Below are positions 32,679 through 38,963 of a stretch of DNA of 38,963 bases, one piece after another. The notes under the pieces are model-generated. The model was not told the DNA's origin and searched no databases. It saw only the letters and a list, made by a program, of their open reading frames with translations. Where the stretch lies: NCBI GenBank assembly GCA_937899055.1, contig CALBPX010000069.1, positions 1 to 38,963 of the forward strand, written 5' to 3'. The position numbers and the translations under genes are program-made. Origin of the DNA: an uncultured Bacteroidales bacterium (lineage in GTDB: Bacteria > Bacteroidota > Bacteroidia > Bacteroidales > UBA932). Position 1 is the stretch's first letter; the number at the start of each line of letters is the position of its first letter.

Positions 32679-34796
32679 ATGAAAAAATTCAAACTTTTGG
32701 CCCTTGCGCTGACCTTGATTCTCCCACTTGGCGCAAGCGCAGATGAGGGAATGTGGCTGCTTCCGCTGCTTGAAAAAATGAACATTAAGGTAATGAAGCA
32801 GAACGGCTGCAAACTCACGGCAAAACAGATCTACGACATCAACAATTCTTCTCTGAAAGACGCCATCATGATATTCGGAGGAGGATGTACGGCAGAAGTT
32901 GTTTCCGGGCAGGGTCTGGTGTTTACCAACCACCATTGCGGATACGGCAGCATACAGAAACTCTCAAGCACGGATCATGACTACCTCAGAGACGGATTCT
33001 GGGCAATGAACCAGAGCGAGGAGCTTCCGGCTCCGGGCCTGAGCGTAACCTTCATAGACAGATTCATAGATGTTACAGACATCATGCTGATTGCAGAAAA
33101 GAAGGCAGAGAGCATGGAAGGAAGAGAGGCCGAAGGATTTATGCGCAATGTCAGAGATTCTCTTGCCAAAGCTGCCGTAGGAGACGACAGATACCTCAGC
33201 GCAAGAGTTGTTTCTTTCTATGAAGGCAACGCATACTATACGGTGGTTTCCAAGACCTTCAGAGACATCCGCTTTGTAGGCGCACCGCCTTCCTCAATAG
33301 GTAAGTTCGGCGGCGAAACCGACAACTGGGAATGGCCCCGCCATACGGGAGACTTTTCCGTATTCCGTATTTATGCCGATAAAGACAACAATCCGGCAGA
33401 ATATTCCAAGGACAATGTACCTTACTCTCCTAAAAAATTCCTGAGCGTATCGCTGAAGGGTTACAAGCCCGGAGACTTTGCCATGATAATCGGCTTCCCC
33501 GGCAGCACCGACCGCTACCTTACAAGCCAGGAAGTAATAGACCGCAGAGACGCCCAGAACCAGCCGCGCATAGTAGCCCGTACGGCCAAGGAAGATGTAT
33601 GGAGGGCTGCAATGAGGGCCGATCAGAAGACCAATATCCAGTATGCCAGCAAGTTTGCCTCTTCATCCAACTACCGCAAGAACTCCATTGGAATGAACGA
33701 GACCTTTGCAAAACTCAACACCGCCGACAGAAGGGCGGAGGAAGAGAAACTGTTTAATGAATGGGCTTCTCAAACCCCTGAAAGACAGGCAGAATACGGC
33801 AACTGTATAGAAACCATAAACAAGGCTGTCAGCCAAAGGAGCAAGCCTTACGCCGCTCTGGTATATCTGATGGAAACCCTCAACAACGTGGAGGTTCTCC
33901 AGCCGGCATCAAGGGCTTTGAGGGCAAAGAATACGGAAGAATTCCTGAAAACAACCGAGAACTTCTACAAAGACTATTCACCGGAACTTGACCGCAAGAC
34001 CAGCAAGGTTCTGCTGAAGACCTTCAAGGAGCAGGTTACGGAACCTTCTTACATACCGCAGTGCTACAAGACCATAGACGAGCAGTTTGGCGGAGATATT
34101 GACAAATATATAGACAACATCTTTGACAACTCTGTGTTTACAACCGCAGAAAAGGCCACCCAAGCCCTTGAAAACAAAGATTTTGATCCAAGGCAAGACC
34201 CTGCCGTACAGTATCTTATGGAATTCTCCACTTCTTATCGCCCTATCATGGAAGGTGTAAACAAAGATTCAGAGGAGTTTAACAAGGCCAAGAAAACCTA
34301 CATGAAGGGCCTGATGGAAATGAACGGAAACAACCCGATGTATCCGGATGCCAACTTTACCATGAGGCTCACCTACGGAAAGGTTGGCGGATATGCACCT
34401 AAAGACGCCGTTGAGTATAACTACTATACCACACTTGAAGGTGTAATGCAGAAGGAAAATCCTAACGATCCGGAGTTTGTGGTTCCCGCCAAACTGAAGG
34501 AACTTTACCTGGCTAAGGACTATGGCCAGTACGCCATGCCAAACGGCGAAATGCCTTGCTGCTTCCTTACCAACAACGACATCACCGGCGGCAACTCTGG
34601 AAGCGATGTCCTCAACGCCAAGGGCGAGCTCATAGGCCTTGCATTTGACGGCAACTGGGAGGCAATGAGCGGAGACATTATCTTTGAGCCTAATCTTCAG
34701 CGATGCATCAACGTTGATATCCGCTATGTGCTTTTCATCATAGACAAGTTCGGCGGTGCAGGATATCTGCTCAACGAAATGGATATAAAGAAATAA
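32679..34796 (+). CDS. S46-family dipeptidyl-peptidase, DPP7-type
   Basis: This 705-residue protein has a signal peptide MKKFKLLALALTLILPLGASA and acts in the periplasm. The chymotrypsin-like triad is His85 in FTNHHCGYG (His86 adjacent), Asp225 in RHTGDFSVFRIYAD and Ser640 in TGGNSGSD. The GGETDNWEWPRHTGDF block is the S46 hallmark. The residue 18 after the catalytic Ser is Gly658 (AFDGNWEAM). In the family Gly here goes with DPP7 (hydrophobic P1 preference) and Arg with DPP11 (Asp/Glu), so DPP7-like specificity is predicted. The enzyme releases dipeptides from peptide N-termini for uptake, which matters to asaccharolytic growth. Mrp starts 3 bases after its stop. Confidence 0.93.
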   Translation: MKKFKLLALALTLILPLGASADEGMWLLPLLEKMNIKVMKQNGCKLTAKQIYDINNSSLKDAIMIFGGGCTAEVVSGQGLVFTNHHCGYGSIQKLSSTDHDYLRDGFWAMNQSEELPAPGLSVTFIDRFIDVTDIMLIAEKKAESMEGREAEGFMRNVRDSLAKAAVGDDRYLSARVVSFYEGNAYYTVVSKTFRDIRFVGAPPSSIGKFGGETDNWEWPRHTGDFSVFRIYADKDNNPAEYSKDNVPYSPKKFLSVSLKGYKPGDFAMIIGFPGSTDRYLTSQEVIDRRDAQNQPRIVARTAKEDVWRAAMRADQKTNIQYASKFASSSNYRKNSIGMNETFAKLNTADRRAEEEKLFNEWASQTPERQAEYGNCIETINKAVSQRSKPYAALVYLMETLNNVEVLQPASRALRAKNTEEFLKTTENFYKDYSPELDRKTSKVLLKTFKEQVTEPSYIPQCYKTIDEQFGGDIDKYIDNIFDNSVFTTAEKATQALENKDFDPRQDPAVQYLMEFSTSYRPIMEGVNKDSEEFNKAKKTYMKGLMEMNGNNPMYPDANFTMRLTYGKVGGYAPKDAVEYNYYTTLEGVMQKENPNDPEFVVPAKLKELYLAKDYGQYAMPNGEMPCCFLTNNDITGGNSGSDVLNAKGELIGLAFDGNWEAMSGDIIFEPNLQRCINVDIRYVLFIIDKFGGAGYLLNEMDIKK

Positions 34797-34799
34797 ACA

Positions 34800-35894
34800 A
34801 TGATTCAACTTTCTCAGATTGAAGAGGTTCTGAACAGCGTTTTCCATCCGGAATATGAGCGGAGCGTAATGGAACTGAACCTGGTTCAGAATCTGGAATA
34901 CAAATCGGAGGAAAACAAAGAAGACGACGCCGGAACAATCAAGTTCCGGCTTGTTTTCCATCGTCAGGACCCTATGGCAAATTCCGTAAAGGAAGCCTGC
35001 GAAAGAGCCCTCAAAAAAGCCTTCCCTAACGCAAAGACCAGCATTCTTGTCCTCATAGACACAAAGAAAGCCACAGGACATAAAAGCGGAGAACTCGGAA
35101 GGGGAGACCTTGACAAAAAAGAACTCGACAGTGTAATCAGCATCATAGCAATAGCCTCAGGAAAAGGCGGTGTTGGCAAATCTTCGGTAGCCGTAAACCT
35201 TGCAATTACCTTAAGTCAAAAGGGTTACAAGGTTGGCCTTCTGGACGCAGACGTCTATGGTCCTTCCATTCCAAAGATGACAGGAACGGAGGGGGAGCTT
35301 CCGCCAATAACAAAAGTCCGGAGGAAAGGTGTAGAAAAAGACCTGATAGTCCCTGTTGAAAAATTCGGAGTCAAATGGATGAGCGTAGGCTACTTCGCAA
35401 AGCCTGAACAGGCCCTCATCTGGCGTGGCCCCATGGCCTGCGGAGCCCTCAAGCAGCTTGCCTACGAGGTCCTTTGGGAAGACTTGGACTATCTGCTGAT
35501 AGACCTTCCTCCAGGAACCGGCGACATCCACATCACTATGGTACAGGAGATTCCGCTTACGGGTGCCATCATCGTAACCACCCCTCAGAAGATAGCCCTG
35601 ACTGATGTTGAAAAGGGAATCAACATGTTCCGAAGCGACAAGGTAAACACTCCCATCCTCGGCATCGTTGAAAACATGAGCTGGTTCACCCCGAAGGAAC
35701 TCCCTGACAACAAGTACTATATCTTCGGACAGGGAGGAGGACGGATTATGGCTGATAAATACGATGTCCCACTGCTGGGTCAGGTTCCTCTGGTTATGGG
35801 CATAATGGAAGGCGGAGACAACGGATCTCCGGCTGTCCTCAACAATGAAAATGTAAAGTCAGCCTTCTCGTCCATTGCTGATGCCATAATATAG
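34800..35894 (+). CDS. mrp: Mrp/ApbC iron-sulfur carrier ATPase
   Basis: This 364-residue protein starts with a MIP18/DUF59-like domain (residues 1-90) and continues with a P-loop of the ParA/MinD class, SGKGGVGKSSVAVNLA, at about 120-135. The other marks are GLLDADVYGPSIPKM, LIDLPPGTGDIHITM and IPLTGAIIVTTPQKIALTD. It is thought to carry Fe-S clusters in the cytosol. The CxxC that bridges the cluster in many Mrp proteins is absent: the corresponding place reads ENMSWFTPKELPDNKYYIFG. This may be usual in Bacteroidota. It follows the S46 peptidase gene by 3 bases, so they may be co-transcribed despite unrelated roles. Confidence 0.92.
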   Translation: MIQLSQIEEVLNSVFHPEYERSVMELNLVQNLEYKSEENKEDDAGTIKFRLVFHRQDPMANSVKEACERALKKAFPNAKTSILVLIDTKKATGHKSGELGRGDLDKKELDSVISIIAIASGKGGVGKSSVAVNLAITLSQKGYKVGLLDADVYGPSIPKMTGTEGELPPITKVRRKGVEKDLIVPVEKFGVKWMSVGYFAKPEQALIWRGPMACGALKQLAYEVLWEDLDYLLIDLPPGTGDIHITMVQEIPLTGAIIVTTPQKIALTDVEKGINMFRSDKVNTPILGIVENMSWFTPKELPDNKYYIFGQGGGRIMADKYDVPLLGQVPLVMGIMEGGDNGSPAVLNNENVKSAFSSIADAII

Positions 35895-35925
35895 TTTTGG
35901 AAATTATACTCCGTGTTTTGCCTGC

Positions 35926-36648
35926 TCAAAAGAGTGTAGGATCTGGAAGAAGGCGGAAAGACATCCTGTGGTACGGAGTTGGGCCGTATTTGGCTATGGC
36001 GTCTCTGTGGTCTTTGGTTGGATAGGCCTTGTTCGTCTTCCAGCCATACTGGGGATATATTTCTGAGAGAGAGTCCATTATGTGGTCTCTCTCCGTTTTT
36101 GCAAGGATGGATGCGGCGGCAATTGACATATAACTTGCATCGCCCTTGACTATAGTCCGGTGCGGAATGATCTTGCCGGTAAGCACAGACTTATACACAT
36201 GGAACCTGTTGCCGTCGGAGATGATACTGTCCAAATGCATCTCTTTTTCTGAAAACAGATGCAGCCCTGCCAGCATTCTTTCTGCCTCGGCAATAGCTTT
36301 GTGCATTGCCAGTATGGATGCATTGAGGATGTTCATGCGGTCTATCTCTTCTGCCTCCACCCTTGCTATTCCATACGCCAGAGAATGTTCCATAATCAAG
36401 GGGCGCAGAGCCTCTCTTTGCTTTTCGGTAAGTTTCTTGGAATCTGTAAGATGCGGATGCGTAAAAAGTGGGTTGCCTTCAACATTGCCTACAGGCGTTC
36501 CGCTCCGGTAAAAAGGAAGAACCACGGCGGCGGCAACAACCGGGCCAGCCAAAGGGCCTCTTCCGGCCTCATCCGTTCCAGCTTCAAAGGCTCCCTCCAT
36601 ACAGTATGGAAGAAGCCTTGAAGATGTTTTGTTGCCGGATGGCTTCAT
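35926..36648 (-). CDS. rnhB: RNase HII
   Basis: The product is 240 residues from the ATG at 36648, the start nearest to the end of aspS. The frame opens further upstream only inside aspS. Family motifs are EAGTDEAGRGPLAGPVVAAAV (first Asp-Glu pair), DSKKLTEKQRE, SIISDGNRFHVYKS and TIVKGDASYMSIAAASILAK (the last two carry the remaining active-site Asp residues), and GWKTNKAYPTKDHRDAI. It cleaves the RNA strand of RNA-DNA hybrids, including single ribonucleotides in DNA. Its ATG is 1 base after the stop of aspS, so the two are probably coupled. Convergent mrp ends 31 bases away. A weak hairpin lies between them. Confidence 0.95.
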   Translation of the reverse strand: MKPSGNKTSSRLLPYCMEGAFEAGTDEAGRGPLAGPVVAAAVVLPFYRSGTPVGNVEGNPLFTHPHLTDSKKLTEKQREALRPLIMEHSLAYGIARVEAEEIDRMNILNASILAMHKAIAEAERMLAGLHLFSEKEMHLDSIISDGNRFHVYKSVLTGKIIPHRTIVKGDASYMSIAAASILAKTERDHIMDSLSEIYPQYGWKTNKAYPTKDHRDAIAKYGPTPYHRMSFRLLPDPTLF

Positions 36649-36649
36649 G

Positions 36650-38422
36650 TTATTTGTTTTCCTCTTTGCCAAAAGTTGAGCGGAGGAAAAGTTCATCCAA
36701 CTGGGCATCGTCAATAACAGACGGAGCCTCAGCCATGACATCGCGCCCCATATTGTTCTTTGGAAAGGCTATGTAGTCTCTGATGGTTTCCTGGCCGCCG
36801 AACAGGGCGCAGAGTCTGTCAAATCCAAAAGCCAGACCTCCATGAGGCGGAGCTCCAAACTTGAATGCATTCATCAAAAAGCCAAAGCGGTACTCTGCCT
36901 GCTCATGGGTAAAGCCCAAGATTTCAAACATTCTTTCCTGAACATTGCGGTCGTGGATTCTTATGGAACCGCCGCCTATCTCGTTGCCGTTTAGAACTAT
37001 GTCGTAGGCATTTGCCTTAACCTGAGCCAAAAGTGCGTTGTCGGAGCTGAAGAACTTGTCAATATCTTCCGGCTTGGGAGATGTGAACGGATGGTGCATG
37101 GCGTAGAAACGCTGAGTTTCGTCGTCCCATTCCAGCAGCGGAAAGTCTGTAACCCACAGAGGTTTGAAGTCGTTACCCTTTCTTAACCCGAGTCTGGAAC
37201 CCATCTCCAGGCGGAGCGTTCCCAGGGCTACCTGTGTCTTGTGTTTTGCTCCGCACAGAATCAGTATGAGATCTCCCTTCTGTGCATCACAGGCAGTGGC
37301 TATCTGCTGAATCTGCTCCGGAGTGTAAAACTTGTCAACGGAAGATTTGACTTCATCGCCGAGCTTTATGAACACCAGACCCTTAGCCCCTATCTGAGGG
37401 CGTTTTACCCAGTCTGTGAGTTCGTCCGTCTGCTTGCGGGAATAACCGGCACATCCGGGAACTGCAATTGCTCCTATATATTCTGCGCTGTCAAACACTG
37501 AAAATCCGTGGCCCTTGACAACGGAAGTTATGTCGTGCATCTGCATTCCAAACCTCAGGTCCGGTTTGTCCGAACCAAAATACTCCATTGCCTCGTCGTA
37601 TGTGATTCTTTCAAACGGCTCCGTAAACTCCTTGCCCAAAACGCTTTTGAAAAGATGTTTCAGAAGCCCTTCGAACATCTGGAGCACATCTTCTCTTTCC
37701 ACAAAACTCATTTCGCAGTCTATCTGCGTGAATTCCGGCTGGCGGTCTGCCCTGAGGTCTTCATCGCGGAAGCATCTGACTATCTGACAATAACGGTCAT
37801 AGCCGGCAACCATCAACAGCTGCTTGAATGTCTGCGGACTCTGCGGTAGCGCATAGAACTCTCCGGGGTTCATTCTGGACGGCACCACAAAGTCTCTTGC
37901 CCCCTCCGGAGTTGATTTTATCAGGAACGGAGTTTCTATCTCCATAAAGTCCTGACTGTCCAGATATTTTCTGGTTTCAATAGCCATCTTGTGGCGGAGT
38001 GCCAGCGCTCTCTGCAGCGGACCTCTTCTAAGGTCCAAATAGCGGTACTTGGCTCTGAGGTCTTCTCCGCCGTCGCTCTGGTCTTCAATGGTGAACGGAG
38101 GCGTTGCTGCCTTGTTGAGAATGTTTATCCTGTCAAGTTTTATTTCGATGTCTCCTGTCGGCATCTTCGGGTTCTTGCTCTGCCGTTCGCAGACCTCTCC
38201 CTCTGCCTGAATCACGAACTCCCTTCCGAGAGAATTCAGCACCTGCAGAACATCAGGATCTGCCTTGTCGTCTGCCACAAGCTGCGTGATTCCGTAACGG
38301 TCCCTCAGATCTACAAAGTTGAGGCTTCCCATCTTTCTAATTCTCTGTACCCATCCGGCCAGAGTCACCTTCTTTCCTGCATCGCTGAGCCTAAGCTCTC
38401 CGCAAGTATTTGTCCTGTACAT
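36650..38422 (-). CDS. aspS: Aspartyl-tRNA synthetase
   Basis: At 590 residues this is the size of bacterial-type AspRS. It has an N-terminal OB fold (KVTLAGWVQRIRKMGSLNFVDLRDRYG). Class II motif 2 is CFRDEDLRADRQPEFTQIDCEMSF. The bacterial GAD insertion lies at about 290-420. Motif 3 is GGLAFGFDRLCALF. It charges tRNA-Asp in the cytosol. A -7 element lies 66 bases before the ATG. rnhB follows 1 base after the stop. No T-box or other riboswitch was seen in the leader. Confidence 0.97.
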   Translation of the reverse strand: MYRTNTCGELRLSDAGKKVTLAGWVQRIRKMGSLNFVDLRDRYGITQLVADDKADPDVLQVLNSLGREFVIQAEGEVCERQSKNPKMPTGDIEIKLDRINILNKAATPPFTIEDQSDGGEDLRAKYRYLDLRRGPLQRALALRHKMAIETRKYLDSQDFMEIETPFLIKSTPEGARDFVVPSRMNPGEFYALPQSPQTFKQLLMVAGYDRYCQIVRCFRDEDLRADRQPEFTQIDCEMSFVEREDVLQMFEGLLKHLFKSVLGKEFTEPFERITYDEAMEYFGSDKPDLRFGMQMHDITSVVKGHGFSVFDSAEYIGAIAVPGCAGYSRKQTDELTDWVKRPQIGAKGLVFIKLGDEVKSSVDKFYTPEQIQQIATACDAQKGDLILILCGAKHKTQVALGTLRLEMGSRLGLRKGNDFKPLWVTDFPLLEWDDETQRFYAMHHPFTSPKPEDIDKFFSSDNALLAQVKANAYDIVLNGNEIGGGSIRIHDRNVQERMFEILGFTHEQAEYRFGFLMNAFKFGAPPHGGLAFGFDRLCALFGGQETIRDYIAFPKNNMGRDVMAEAPSVIDDAQLDELFLRSTFGKEENK

Positions 38423-38487
38423 ATTTATGAACTAATTTTCTCAAAAAAACATTAATGCTGCCGGAAACGACATCCCGTTAGCAGCCC

Positions 38488-38495
38488 CAAAGTTA
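38488..38495 (-). promoter_or_regulatory. -7 element for aspS
   Basis: TAACTTTG on the minus strand matches TAnnTTTG exactly and predicts a leader of about 60 bases to the ATG at 38422. No good -33 was seen at 19-21 bases. Confidence 0.5.
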
Positions 38496-38595
38496 CTCAA
38501 AACTTTTTCAATATCTTTCCAGATAATCCGACAGCACCGAGAATCCGTCCAGATTACGCTGTTTCTGACTTTCTGCGGCAAAGGTGATTAACAAA

Positions 38596-38763
38596 ATGTT
38601 AATTGAGAAATTTCTGGATTTGTATAATAAGGCTCATAAAACCTACAAGAAGGGCTATGAGACCAAGGAACTCATCAATGCACTTGATATGAGTGCCATC
38701 CGTAATAAACGGCAAGATGTGCTTGCCCCACTGGAAGAAGCTTTAGGCGTAGTCATGCCATAG
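38596..38763 (+). CDS. Small ORF, 55 codons, unknown
   Basis: This is an ATG-to-TAG frame starting MLIEKFLDLYNKAHKTYKK and ending in LEEALGVVMP. The peptide is predicted helical and charged, which looks more like coding sequence than chance. It does not match a family I recognise. The frame is open only 9 codons upstream of the ATG, to a TGA at 38566-38568, so it may be a small protein or a fragment of a lost gene. It stands alone in the roughly 540-base gene-poor region at the right end of the window (38423-38963), where I see no other gene. Confidence 0.4.
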   Translation: MLIEKFLDLYNKAHKTYKKGYETKELINALDMSAIRNKRQDVLAPLEEALGVVMP

Positions 38764-38870
38764 CAAATCCGTAAGCATCATATGGATAAGCTAACTTCTT
38801 CTTTCTTTGACTCAAACACAACCGAGCTGTGAAGGAATATTGAATAACAGTCCGTCAGGGCTTAACACCC

Positions 38871-38906
38871 GGTGCGGTCACGCAGCAATGCTCGGCCGCA
38901 CCTTTT
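38871..38906 (+). terminator. Terminator-like hairpin
   Basis: GGTGCGG (38871-38877) pairs with CCGCACC (38896-38902), followed by TTTT and another T-rich run. A smaller GCA/TGC hairpin can form in the loop. It lies 108 bases after the 55-codon ORF and would end a plus-strand transcript, or be the 3' part of a small RNA. Confidence 0.55.
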
Positions 38907-38927
38907 CTGTCTATTTTTCAGGAATAA

Positions 38928-38963
38928 TTGCAAATGTTGACAAAAAAGTGGTATATTTACCAC
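38928..38963 (+). promoter_or_regulatory. Promoter and palindromic operator at the window edge
   Basis: TTG at 38928-38930 is followed after 21 bases by TATATTTA (38952-38959), one mismatch from TAnnTTTG. The -7 sits inside a palindrome, GTGGTA (38948-38953) and TACCAC (38958-38963), with a 4-base centre. The layout suits a self-repressed gene just to the right of the window. Confidence 0.5.

Noticed and set aside
32586..32936. N-terminal extension of glycerate kinase by up to 117 codons
   Set aside because: The extension overlaps the start of the divergent S46 peptidase gene and lacks family similarity. The conserved N-terminus PDKLKGGLS begins just after 32585.
1..38963. CRISPR arrays, tRNA or rRNA genes, insertion sequences
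   Set aside because: No regularly spaced repeats, cloverleaf-like sequence, rRNA-like blocks or transposase/integrase motifs were noticed on reading. No covariance or profile search could be run.

Overview
The window looks like a chromosomal segment from a member of the Bacteroidota, most likely order Bacteroidales. Three things point there. Upstream regions repeatedly carry the Bacteroidota -7 element TAnnTTTG. Shine-Dalgarno sequences are weak. The gene families are typical of the phylum: S46 dipeptidyl-peptidase, GHL10-type glycosyl hydrolase-like lipoprotein or secreted protein, six-bladed beta-propeller lipoprotein, PorT-like beta-barrel, LptE, a Mrp ATPase without CxxC, and PspC/PadR clusters. 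Genus cannot be fixed from the sequence alone. No rRNA, tRNA, CRISPR array, transposase or integrase was seen.

Region 1 (1 to about 6.7 kb) is accessory and visibly more AT-rich than the rest. It holds the 3' part of an archaeal-type ATPase with a DUF234 nuclease-like tail. Next is a two-gene module (beta-propeller lipoprotein plus thioredoxin-like lipoprotein) bracketed by imperfect direct repeats. Then come a decayed AbiE-type toxin-antitoxin pair and a BlaI / ExbB-like / M56 (BlaR1-like) sensor operon. Two genes here are each broken by one in-frame stop: TAG at 2030-2032, directly before the lipobox cysteine of the thioredoxin-like protein, and TGA at 3907-3909 in the AbiEii toxin. The AbiEi partner also lacks a recognisable N-terminal DNA-binding domain.

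Region 2 (6.7 to 19.2 kb) is mostly envelope genes. A GHL10 protein and a large MscK-like mechanosensitive channel run straight into the BlaI operon. After a divergent PorT-like barrel comes an omega-amidase-type nitrilase at the end of a PspC / PadR / PspC operon. Next is a sigma54-activator / lptE / TPR / secG run, divergent from kdsB (LPS Kdo activation).

Region 3 (19.2 to 31.3 kb) contains an OmpA-like/TPR surface protein, a GT4 glycosyltransferase and lepA. A plus-strand run follows: split transketolase, ECF sigma factor, putative anti-sigma, and a Spy-like periplasmic protein. Opposite it lies EF-G-like GTPase / lolD / trmN6. The EF-G paralogue has lost the catalytic histidine of the G3 motif.

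Region 4 (31.3 to 38.4 kb) has glycerate kinase, a DPP7-type S46 peptidase, mrp, rnhB and aspS. The last 0.5 kb holds only a 55-codon ORF of unknown origin, a terminator-like hairpin, and a promoter-like palindrome that runs into the right edge. The shared theme of regions 2 to 4 is envelope building and surveillance: LPS (kdsB, lptE, GT4), lipoprotein export (lolD), Sec (secG), osmotic and stress sensing (MscS, PspC, ECF sigma), and periplasmic peptide breakdown (S46).
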